A DNA stretch of 64,000 nt from Aquila chrysaetos chrysaetos. Its lineage: Eukaryota > Chordata > Aves > Accipitriformes > Accipitridae. The stretch covers positions 6,510,001 through 6,574,000 of the forward strand of contig NC_044010.1 of NCBI RefSeq assembly GCF_900496995.4. The letters are read 5' to 3'. This document shows, in pieces, positions 49,401 to 59,656 of the stretch. The translations under genes were made by a program, and so were the position numbers. The stretch's first letter is position 1, and every line of letters starts with the position of its first letter. Under the pieces are notes generated by a model. The model saw nothing but the letters and a program-made list of their open reading frames with translations. It was not told where the DNA came from and ran no database searches.

Positions 49401-52400
49401 CAAGTGGGTACAAGAGTCATCACTCAGAATCCTGTGTGTTTCCATTTCCCCACCTCTAACCTATCCAGTACATGGCAGGTTTTTCTTTATCTGCCATTTG
49501 GAAGACAGCAATAATCCCTCATTTACTGTGGAAAAACCTCATTCTGTTCATGGTGTTTGAAGTGATTTGGTTTCTTTCACACATACATAAATACACTTAG
49601 ATTCAAAATTCACCTAAATCTAAGCTGTAGAACAGGTATTTTCCTTGGTCGTGTTTCTGCCCCAGGGAACTATCAGTCTCCAGACACATGGACCCCTTTG
49701 CTTGGTAACTGTTTAGGAGACAGTCTAAAAAGACTTGATCAAGAGCAGCAGAGACAGCAGTAGATGGCTGGTCAAAGATGCAAGTCCTTCTGGTGACAGA
49801 CACATCATGTAGCACTTGGAGAACTGCCTGGAGGAGAATGCACTAATGAGAAATGTCACTGGAAAGAGAAAAGTTCCTTGCTTTATTCTTCCCTCCTCTT
49901 TACACTCTACCTGCTCAAATGATTTACCCAAAAACCTCGGCTATAACATCTCCTGGGACATGGCATTAAGAGCCAGAAAGAGCCCAGCTGGATTGCCATC
50001 AATGGTAATAGAGATCCTGCTGTTAGCAAAATTTAGCTGGCAGCTTCCCTGAGGGCGGGTGAAGCAGAAGAGAACAGAGCAGTGCCTGCTCTCCTGCAGG
50101 TGCATGGCTGGGCTGACAGCAGTAGAAGCTAATGTAGGGCAATGATCTAAACAGATAATTAGGAAAATACACAGGGGCTGATAAATGAAGTCACAAGGTG
50201 CCATTTTTAGTTACTTTTCTAAGTACTCCAATTAAATTGATGAGCACAGAATAAGGATGGGAGAAGTTTACAGCATGAGTGTCTTACGTTTCAGGCTCTC
50301 ATGGCAGGGAGAAAATGATACTCAATAGTTAGAACAGTAGCTCTGCATATATGATCAAAACCCTTGCTAAAACTTATCTTTGCACAGGTAAGAACAAACA
50401 TTTGTTCTTGCAAGTTTTCTGATGCTATTAAAAAGGAAAATAAACTTTACCAAGAGACTTCAACATCTTCAGGTACATGAAAGGACTCTAAAGAGTACAT
50501 TCATAAGATCATTTCACCATCACACAAAAAGCAGTTGCTTCTTGGGTGAAGCACAGGAAATGTTTGTCTTCTAGAGAATTTCATATTGGGGTAGAACACA
50601 GCTGCAAAACAACCTCTCCAGCCAGAAGGGCAAGGGTGATTCAGGAAAGCAGGATTGTCTGAAATTCACTTGAGGTACTTACAGGACCCCCTAGGGCTAA
50701 CCAGCTTTCTTCCTACAAAGAGGTCAGAAACACTTGTCTTAACCAGACAAGCAAACTATGTGATAGATGAGGCAGATGCACTGGTAGCCACTAAGGTTAG
50801 CTGAGCAGATTGGACTCTAATGCTCCCGGGGGATCTTTTAAGTAGCTCAACCAGACAGGATGGCAACAACACAGCAAGCCTCCTAATTGTCAGGAAAATT
50901 CAAACCCCAGGCACCGCTAAGCATGAACAAACTGCAACACCAGACACATGCTCTTGCATTTTGTTTCCTTTTGAACTCCATTAGGTCAGAGCAATGCTCA
51001 GCTAGCAGAAGGCAGCACAGCTACAGAAAGACAATGGGGCCTGAGTCACTCTCTTCAGGAAATGATGAAAAAAGTACCCATACTACTTCTGTTGCAGCTG
51101 CTCTTGTAAGAGCAACTCATGCAAAAGCCAGCAAGCTCAATTCAACACTAAATAACACCCCCACTTCTGAACCACTAGCAAATATTAGCACACATTTTCT
51201 GGAAGTCTTTAGTTAGTTAGTCATTTGTAAGACTCAAGAATGCTGCCACTCCTGTCCAGTCTCTGGCATGGATCTGATCGGCATAACTAACAACTCTGAA
51301 TACACAACAGTCCCCACACTGTGCTAGTCCAAGCAGAGAATACAATCGGTTTGGGCCAGGCTGTACCACCTCTGGTAGTTCACAGGCTCAGTGCCTCAGA
51401 TACTAGGTCAGAGCTGGCTGCCATAAGATCGTTTAAGCACTGTCTGGTTCTGTCAGCACCCTTCTCTACTCTCCTCCAGTTCAGACCAGAGAGAACTGGA
51501 AATATGACAGTTTATCTGATAAGAGATCCCTGTAAAATAGGCTGATGATAATGTTCTTGTTCAAGCTGAACTTCAAGTAAACCACGGCCTCAGAGGCCAA
51601 ATGCAAGCAGCCCAGACATATCCTACCTGTAATTCTTCCAAAAAAAGTAAAGACGACTTGACCTAAAATCTTGGTTATTCTCCAAATGTGGGGAATACTC
51701 AAACCCACAACGTGAGCACAGCTTGGTGCCACTTGCAGCTAAAAACTGAAACAAGGGCTGAAGACTGCAGCCTGACAGTGGTAGAATTTATGCAGCCTGG
51801 CACACACACAGAGCTGTGCAATACAGTGATTATTTCCTACAGTGATATTGCACAGCAGCCTCTAGACGCTCCTCGTAATAGGACAGATGGACTTCCTGGG
51901 ATGTTGCCCACACAACTTACCTCGGTTTATCCTCTGGCAGCTCTGCTGTGACAGAAGCTATCAGTTTCAACTTGGTCTCCTTGGCCATGGCACATCCCTG
52001 GAAGCCATCTAGCAGAAAGCCACCCACAGGTCGCTTGGCAGTCTCCCTGGCTGATCTGAGCCTCTCTTCCAAGATATCTCCACCTTCAATTGCCCCAAAC
52101 ATTACACTTCCTTGTAGTTCCTGGCCCAGGAGAAAGCTACAAGTGTTAGAGTGTGCTCTGCCAAAGACACACAAGACATCTCACAGCCCAGACTCCAGAT
52201 GCCTGCTACTTAAGGCCCACATTCCCAGGAACTTGCCAGAGCCACAGTGTTTCATCCCATGTAAGCCTATTCCCCACATGACACTGTGAAGGCCAAGTGT
52301 AAGGTAGAAATAGGATTAGGAGAGACAAGATTCTGCTCCTTACCTTGACACTAACTCATTGAGAATTTTGGTGCCATTCTTCACACCTCCCTATAGAAGG

Positions 52401-55400
52401 CAATAACCCCAGAGCATCACTGTACACAGCTTTTTATAGATGGCCCCTCAGCACTACCCGAGTCAGTGCAGAATACAAAGCAGGTGCCATTATACTGGCT
52501 GTCGGACACCAGATCTCACAATGAATTGCCTTTCAGGGGATACCAACATCAGCTGCTGTCACCCATTTTCCCTTGTAGTACAGACTCAGATAGTATGTCC
52601 CCTTTCACCAAAAGGGAGGGAAATTTCAAAGCTGCTAGAAGAAATAAAAAATAGCACTGGCAAATTCCAGCAAGTCCTCCCTCACTTGAAACTGAGGGGA
52701 CTTCAGAGCAAAAACATGGGTTTTCTCAATCTGAATGAGAAGATCCTACTTTGCCCATGCATATAGCATGAAGGTAAGTGAAAGAAATGCACCTCAGTCC
52801 AGAAGTGGAAAAAAATTTTTAAAAAATAGTTCTCCTCAACTAGTAGAGATGGGTGTCCTGGTGCAGGAGTGAAGAGAGTGGCAGAAGGAAAACCCACTGT
52901 GCTACTGCTTATACCTTGTCCAGGACTGTCACCTGGGCATCCTCTGATACATACACGTGACATGATTTCCTACTAAATCACATCCTGAAACTGGCCCAGT
53001 ATGCAGCACAGACCAAAAAGCAGCTGTGGTGCTATTGCCCCGATACTTTGCGGACCTTACCGGTGATTTTTCTAGCAGCTGTAGGCATACATCCAAGAAG
53101 GAAAGCGACCTATCCACAGACTTCTTGGCCCTTTTTCTACCACCTTCCCCAGAAACGGTGTCTCCATCAGAGATGCACTGGAACCAGTCTGGCTGGATGG
53201 CCCGCTGTATGTCCATGAACTTGGAAGCTGTCATTTCCATGCGCCCTGAGTTTCCCCACAGGGACACTGTCTGTCAAGGAAGAACAGGGATGAACGTTAG
53301 TTGCAAAGGTTAACAGATCTTAAGGGTCAAAGGAGAGAAGGAATTGGTCTAGTGAAACGCCAAGTACTGGAATGATACTTCATAGGTAAGTTCTCCAGGA
53401 GCATGGCTCAGATAATCGGCTGCACTTGGCACAATGAGTGAAAAGAGATAAATGTCTGAATTGGGATTTCTTGGATGAGTATGATGGTTTCACCAAAGAG
53501 TAACAGTGACTTCTCCACATGTTTGGAAGTCTCTGAGATAGAGCAGCTGGCCTATCATCACACAAATTAGTGGCAGAATGGGAAAAAAAATTAGAAGAAG
53601 AGAAGATTTAATTCCCATCAAACTGATGTTGTCATCTCATGAAAAGCAGCAAAGGCTGCAATGGGAAATACAGCTCACTAGTTTTCTGTACACAATGCAA
53701 AACCAAGAAACTCTCCCCATCAGAGCAGTGAATTCATACCACCCATGTGAATATACGTGTATATATAAATCACACAGACACACGGGGAAGAATATAGAAG
53801 GTTGTTAGGCAATTTAATCTTAGAATCCAGTATTATTTTAGGTCCCAAATCCAGCCACTTAAGAAGGGATTGAAGTGCCAAGAGCAAAAGAAATACACAG
53901 CTTTCAAACCAAGACAACATAAGAAATGGCAGGTACTCATCAGGATTTCACACACGGTCATCTCGGTCTCTTTACACGCTTTCCATTCTGTGTGTGCATG
54001 TGGGCCCCCATCTTCCATTGTTACCCTCAAAAGATTTCAAAGCAAGACAAAAGCACCTGCACAAAAAGGTTATGTTACCTGAACACCTCTGAGCTAGCAG
54101 ATGTCACCATTCAATTCACTGAACATTCAGATTCACAGAATGTTACTGCAGCCCCTGCCACTATGCACGCTACCATGTTTCATCTTATTCTGCAGAATCT
54201 GTAACTAACCTATCTGTGAGTGCAGCTTGGCAGTTGCTTTTGCTGTATTATTGTTAGACTTGTGTCACTGCTGCTCCAAAATTTTAAAGGGGTATTCAGG
54301 TAGGTTAAGTATTGGGCTCCAGCCCTTTAGAAGTTAGTTCTTTTCATCTTTAATGCCATTAGTGCTTTTTAAAATAAGGAACGGTTTTCAGCTATCAGAA
54401 ATAGCTTACAGCTTGAAGTGTTATGAGGACTTTTGGGGGCTTGAGGGTTTAAACACATTCTCCTAGCAGGCAGACAGACAGATTAAGCAGTGCAGTTTTC
54501 ATGCATACTAATTCACAGATAGAATTTGATCAGCTGATGCAAAAAATATGAGCAGAACAATTTTTTTTTGTCTGGTCTCCACAAGAAACAAAAGTGTTGC
54601 ACGAATACACCACACGTCTGTTGTTTGTCCATCCATGTTTCCTGATTACTTTTGGCCTCAGCCAATTTCACTAAACTTGAGTAACAAACAAACAGACAGA
54701 AGTCTCCAAAGTAATAACATTTTTTCAAATTTCCAATTTAAAAAAAAAAAAAAGCAAATCCAAAGGAGGGAGATCCCAAATTAGTACCTGCAGAATAACT
54801 GGAACGCAGCAGCTATACGTTGTTCTGCAGCAGCATGTTGGCCAGTTAGTACCTGCTGCCTCTTATGTGAGAGCATCAAGGAACAGCTGGTGAAGGCAGA
54901 CGGAGGAAAGTCAGAACTGTTTGAGCCAAAGGGCACAGAGTGTAATCAAGTCTAGTTATCTTCATTCTGCTCTCCAGAGGAAAAAAGCTGCTTTAATAAA
55001 TAAAATAGCCATGTGGCTTAGAGAACTGAGCTTTACCCCACGATTATTTAAATCCAGCCTGTGCCAGGCTTTCTGGCATAGAATCCAGAGTTTTCTGTCC
55101 CATTGCTTTCAAAAAGCTTTCATAAGTATTTGTCAGCACAGATCCAGCTGCAGAAGGCCTTGCAACAAGGTGACAAAAATCTTCACCAGCTTAAAAAAAA
55201 AACCAAAAGCCGAATCAAACCTGCAATACCCAAGTTTAGATCACTGCTATAACCTCATAGCTGCACAACAGTGAGACAAGCTTCAGGCAATTCCTTCCCT
55301 GCAGAGAGACGGGACTCAGCCTGGTTCCCAGCACCAAAAAATATACACCGATAGTTGGATGGCTGTAGCTATCCCGTGTCATTCAGTGACCTTTCACCAA

Positions 55401-58400
55401 ACAAGATCATCCCCAAACAGGCCTTGGGACTGACCGTATCTTAGCAGGTGCCAGGAGTGGCCCCTCCAGGCCAAAGCTGTGGCAGGCAGCAGGTAGTGTG
55501 TGGATTGCACGGGGCACGTGCGTGCCTGTGGGATGGAACAGGCAAACATCCGCAACGCTACGCACTCCTGGATTGCTGAGCCACCTTCCTGCAGAAATAC
55601 TAAGTCCTAACCCTACAGTCCCTTTGTGGGCCTGTAGCAGACTGTAAATACACACATAGGGGTTCAGGTTTATTGCTTATCGGTGGCATCACCAGAAGCT
55701 TGTACAGCATATAAGCTAAAACACATGTATTTTCTTTTACTACCATATTAACCACAACAGCATGGGAGTCCAGAGCTCTCCTTTTTATCTGAATTGCCAC
55801 TTAACTGTTCAGAGAACGCACTGCCAAGTAAGAAAGTGTCCAGCTTTATTTAGTTGGAGGTATGAGCATGTAAATGACATTCCTCTTTGTGCAAAGATTT
55901 ATTTTTCGATAAAGCATAACAAATCTTGTGGCTGTCTAAGCACACCCACACAGATGAGGGGAGGACTGGCAGCTTTCTTTTGGGAACTTCAGGTAGACCC
56001 TTTCAAGTCTTTACAGCTACTGTACCTTGTTAGTGTTGTAGCCAGATGGACAGGGAGTGACCGGGTCGAGAAGGGAGCAGTACAGGACCGCGTCTGGCAT
56101 ACCTGGGAATGCAGCAAGAGACACAGAGCAGTTTCATGAACCAAAACAAAGCTAATGCAAAGATGTGGTTTGTAAATTTGCAAGAGGGAACAGGGTATTC
56201 TCCCACACACAAGTACATCCATTCTGACACAGAAAATATTGTTCATTTGATCTCTCAGCACCAAAGGCGGCAGACAATTTCCCCAGCTTTACTAGCTGCA
56301 GGGAGGAGAGTGCAGCATTAGGACAAACCATCAAACAATACCCTTTGGTTCTGCAGCCTACATAGCTCCTTTGAGATTTATTTATGTTTCTTCTTGATTA
56401 ATACTCCTGCTACTAAAGCCTGCCAGATCCAACAGCTGACTCACTTGACTACTCCACTGATACATGGGAGACATCTGACATTTAACACAATCTAAGCTGA
56501 ACAACAACCTCGAGCCTAGAACTTTTAAGGAAGGACAACATATAGTGAGAGAACAGATAAGCTACACAAATGAGAAATTTATCATCCCTGCCAGACTGGA
56601 GGTTTCAAATGTCAGAAAGCTAGACAGTATGTCTCAATGACATACAGTTTTCTCTTCACAGATAGTCACTGGAATTGGTGAAGCCTCCAAGAAGTTTCAG
56701 ATAAAGAGATTTTCAATTGTTCTTGAAGGAGTAAGTTGTCCCAAAGCAGTGGAAGCTTACTGAAATGTGGATGCAAACCTCCTTTGGAAATCCGAGCCAT
56801 AACTTTGCTTTTGTAATGAAACGCATGTCCAAACTTTTGATGTGTTTTGTTTGGTTTTTTTAAAAAAAAAAAAAAAAAAAAAAGCTTGGTCTCCATATAC
56901 AGGACAAAAATGCTTAGACATTTTAAAAAATTATAGTAATTTACATTATTTTATACATTCATAATGTACGTGGAACTGGTGCACATAAAACATTCATAAA
57001 AATACCTCAGCTTTGATACAAGCATTAGCAACTCAGAAGTCTTTTTTTCCTGCAAAGTCTGCTAGATTCCATATACAAAGAACAGTCTGTCAATTATAGA
57101 AATTAAAGACAGGCCATCACTTCAACAGGATTTACCCTATACCCAGTGTAGCCTGAAATACGCAGACAAATGAAACATTCCAGAGAAGCTTGTTGACTTG
57201 ACTGATCATCCTCCAGCTCTCTGAGGAACCTCCCCGCATATAAATAGAGGCTATGATACAGATATTCACACAAGATGCTAACCCTGCATTCACTGCGCGT
57301 TCAGGTTCCTTCGCCACGCGAGCCTGACAACAGTGATCTTGGCTGCATAATGCACACGGTCAGGCCTTTACTGATATATTACAACAAACAGAGGAAAAAC
57401 CCAGGAGAGTCACAAATGCAGGAACTGCTGTTTTGCTCATTCTTATCACCAAGGTGTTAAGATAAAGATTTCATTCAGGAACTGCTCCAAGAATGGAATA
57501 CAGGGACTGATGACGAGCACAAAGGCTTGGTGCAATAGCTGAGGGCTATGACAATGTTGACTGTTTTGCATTTGACTATCCATAAGTAAAATGGAGTTTA
57601 TTCCTACAACTGACTCTTTAACATGGAAAAATGGAAGAAGAATACAGGGAGCAAGTACAGTCCAACTGCTAAACTGACAGGAACAAAGAACAGGGGAAAA
57701 ATGAGCTTCTCCGCCTGCTTCTTTAGCTCCTCAAAACTCCTGCAAACCCAACATGAGCCCTTCCCCTAACATCTTCTCAGAACAGGAGTAGCTCGGAGGC
57801 TGAAGTGTCCACCAGCTGAGACTGATTTGATGTGGGGTGCTTTGCCTGTTTAGTCTTCACAGAGGATGAAGACTTCCTGTTGGAAATCTTTAGATGAAAC
57901 CAACTATTTTATGAGAATCAAAAAAGCCAGCTTGAGCAGATACATTTCCTGAGAGTATCTGTTGGAAAAGCTGTAAGGGGAAGGCCATTTTCATGAGAAT
58001 TTCTAATTCTCCTCATCAAAATAAGTCAGAAATTGCATCTGGCAAGATTCATTTGCAGCAGTGACTGGGGGCTACAGTAAAACCTCTCTCAGTTCTAGTC
58101 TCAACTTTTGGGCTAGGCCCATCCCAGTCAGTGCTGAAGCCCCCAAGGAAAAGACTGGGTGCAGAAAAGGAGAAATAAAGCAATACGTATTTTTGTAGCC
58201 TGTTTGAAAGATTTCTGGCCACACTAGTGACAACATACTATTTCAAGTCTTCCTTAGGGCCACTTTGAGTGAGAAAATGCCTAAACGTGGAAAGTCTATG
58301 CCTACATCTTTCTGCCTGCTGTACTGCCTAAAAACGCACCAGTGGGATCCACCTGTGTTATCTCTCCAGACATACAATCAAACACACACGCGCACACACA

Positions 58401-59376
58401 CGCACTTTACCTATAAATTTTGCAGCTCCTTCTTTATATTCTTCCAGGACCTCATGAAGTTCTGCCCTGCAACCAGATACAGAAACACATTAACTAAACA
58501 AACAACTGTCAAGAAATATCAGTGGTTTCATAACAAAGGCTTCCGTTTCCATACTTCAGCATTGTATGAACTTGGATTGGTTTAGGCACTGACAGTTGCC
58601 ATCCAGCTACCAGACAGCAAAGCGGGGACAGACGGAACCAAACACCAGAGACACAGAGCTCAAGGATCACAGCTTACAAACCGGGGAACTTGTAATTCTG
58701 TAGCAAAAAGGCAGAGCTTTTACCCACACTGACCAGTGACCACTGACTTGCTGGAGAGCATGAAGTCACACTGTGACTTTCTGGGCAGCATTACAACAAG
58801 TACACAAGCGAAGGAGGGGAGAGCTTCTAACAAGCTTTACGATGTTAATCTTCCCCTTCGGTTGCCTCTTACCTAACTAGTTTTGAGAGCTGGCTGTTTC
58901 TAAAGCTGGTTATTCTGCTGGGAAGATGACTGTGAAGCCGCTAAGAGGGGTTTGGCCAAAAGACGCTCAAAAATCACGCATCCCTGTAGGTCCCTTACCT
59001 TTTACCTGCTTCCTACTAAGTCACTGCACCTCCCTTCGACGGGGAAGCGACAAAGGGGCAACCGACTTGGACATTTTGCCTTGCGCCCGGGGAAGCGAGA
59101 AGCCCGCCTGCCCCCCGCCAGCGTTGCGGGGGGGGGGCCGCAGACACAAACACACACACACACCCCCCCCGGTACTCACAGGGCGGGCAGGCTGAGCTGG
59201 GCCACGGCGGGGACGCCGCCGACCGCCTGCAGGGTGTCGCGGGTGAGGTGGGGCGCCGAGCCGGTCCGCGTGTAGAGCAGGCAGCCCGGCAGCGCCAGGG
59301 CGGCGGCCCCGCTCCTGCCCAGGCCCGCCAGCGTCCCCAGCCGCCCGCCGCCCGCCCCGCACAGCTTCACCTTCAT
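46214..59376 (-). CDS. QTRT2: Queuine tRNA-ribosyltransferase accessory subunit 2
   Basis: Eight coding exons on the - strand (59376-59180, 58466-58411, 56102-56026, 53270-53061, 52120-51921, 49281-49130, 47589-47472, 46475-46214) join in frame to give 423 aa (human 415). The protein is the non-catalytic partner of QTRT1. The heterodimer exchanges guanine-34 for queuine in the His, Asn, Asp and Tyr tRNAs, and QTRT2 is known to associate with mitochondria. Visible family blocks are [15 protein letters not shown] near the N-terminus, [12 protein letters not shown] (about 135-146), [27 protein letters not shown] with [10 protein letters not shown], and [14 protein letters not shown] with [13 protein letters not shown]. 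The zinc site is Cys349, Cys351, Cys354 and His380. The acidic, variable insert in exon 7 is typical of the accessory subunit. It shares a bidirectional promoter with CCDC191. Confidence 0.97.
47472..47589 (-). CDS. QTRT2: QTRT2 coding exon 7 (variable acidic insert)
   Basis: Acceptor AAAACAG and donor AGAG|GTATGT on the - strand; 118 bp. It encodes a Gln/Asn/Glu/Asp-rich stretch ([13 protein letters not shown]...) and ends FEIFLKDKR, which matches the insert before the zinc motif in vertebrate QTRT2. The frame contains no internal start codon of note, which makes this exon easy to miss. Confidence 0.93.
49130..49281 (-). CDS. QTRT2: QTRT2 coding exon 6
   Basis: Acceptor TCTTACAG and donor GCAG|GTAGGC on the - strand; 152 bp. 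It encodes [20 protein letters not shown] and then [21 protein letters not shown], a core block of the TIM-barrel fold shared with QTRT1. Confidence 0.97.
51921..52120 (-). CDS. QTRT2: QTRT2 coding exon 5
   Basis: Acceptor GGGCCAG and donor CGAG|GTAAGT on the - strand; 200 bp. It encodes [33 protein letters not shown] and the [12 protein letters not shown] end. A second AG 16 bp upstream is out of frame with the preceding exon, which fixes the start. Confidence 0.96.
53061..53270 (-). CDS. QTRT2: QTRT2 coding exon 4
   Basis: Acceptor CTTGACAG and donor ACCG|GTAAGG on the - strand; 210 bp, phase 0 at both ends. It encodes 70 residues: [14 protein letters not shown], the [12 protein letters not shown] core and [15 protein letters not shown]. 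Confidence 0.97.
56026..56102 (-). CDS. QTRT2: QTRT2 coding exon 3
   Basis: Acceptor TTCCCAG and donor CAAG|GTACAG on the - strand; 77 bp. It encodes [20 protein letters not shown] and YNTNK, matching the MPESLLYCSLHDP block of human QTRT2. It is too short to appear as a long open frame. Confidence 0.95.
56862..56883 (+). repeat. Poly(A) run of 22 bases
   Basis: A homopolymer in the second intron of QTRT2, read as poly(U) in that transcript. It lies far from either splice site. Confidence 0.85.
58381..58406 (-). repeat. (GT)n tract directly after QTRT2 exon 2 donor
   Basis: On the - strand the intron begins GTAAAGTGCG and runs straight into a GT/GC dinucleotide tract of about 24 bp. In the pre-mRNA this is a (UG)n element beginning 4-6 nt after the 5' splice site. 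Confidence 0.85.
58411..58466 (-). CDS. QTRT2: QTRT2 coding exon 2
   Basis: Acceptor GTTGCAG and donor ATAG|GTAAAG on the - strand; 56 bp. It encodes [18 protein letters not shown], the counterpart of human AEHHEVLTEYKEGVGKFI. Skipping it would shift the frame. Confidence 0.95.
59128..59170 (-). repeat. G-run / (GT)n / C-run block after the QTRT2 exon 1 donor
   Basis: On the - strand, starting 9 nt inside the intron, eight G residues are followed by a GT tract with a short interruption and then ten C residues. The G and C runs can pair, with the GT tract as loop. Confidence 0.85.
59180..59376 (-). CDS. QTRT2: QTRT2 coding exon 1
   Basis: The start codon at 59376 begins MKVKLCG and the donor is CCCT|GTGAGT; 197 bp. 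It encodes 65 codons plus two bases, with the [15 protein letters not shown] block that is nearly identical to the human N-terminus. An in-frame upstream start exists 63 bp earlier, but family length favours MKVKL. Confidence 0.95.
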
Positions 59377-59515
59377 CGCCGGCCCCGTTAAACCGGCGCG
59401 GGCCTCACCGCTTTCCCCTACCCGCCCCGATCGCCTCACGCGGCGTCATCAGCCTTGCGCCGGCGGCGCGGAGACACCGCCCTTCCGCCTCCCGCCGAGG
59501 GAGAGCGGCGTTGCC

Positions 59516-59656
59516 ATGGCGAAGCCGCTCCCGGCGCGGTACGCCCGTGAGAGGGACGGGCGGCTGGCGGGGGTGCCCGGCGTGGCCACGGCCCGCCCGG
59601 GGCACCGGCCGCAGCTGTACCGCTGGCGGCGCCTCACGGCCGGGGCCGGGCCGAAG
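59516..59656 (+). CDS. CCDC191: CCDC191 coding exon 1
   Basis: The ATG has strong context (TTGCCATGG), and the donor is GAAG|GTAACG in phase 0; 47 residues ending QLYRWRRLTAGAGPK. The first exon sits wholly within the CpG island. Confidence 0.8.
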
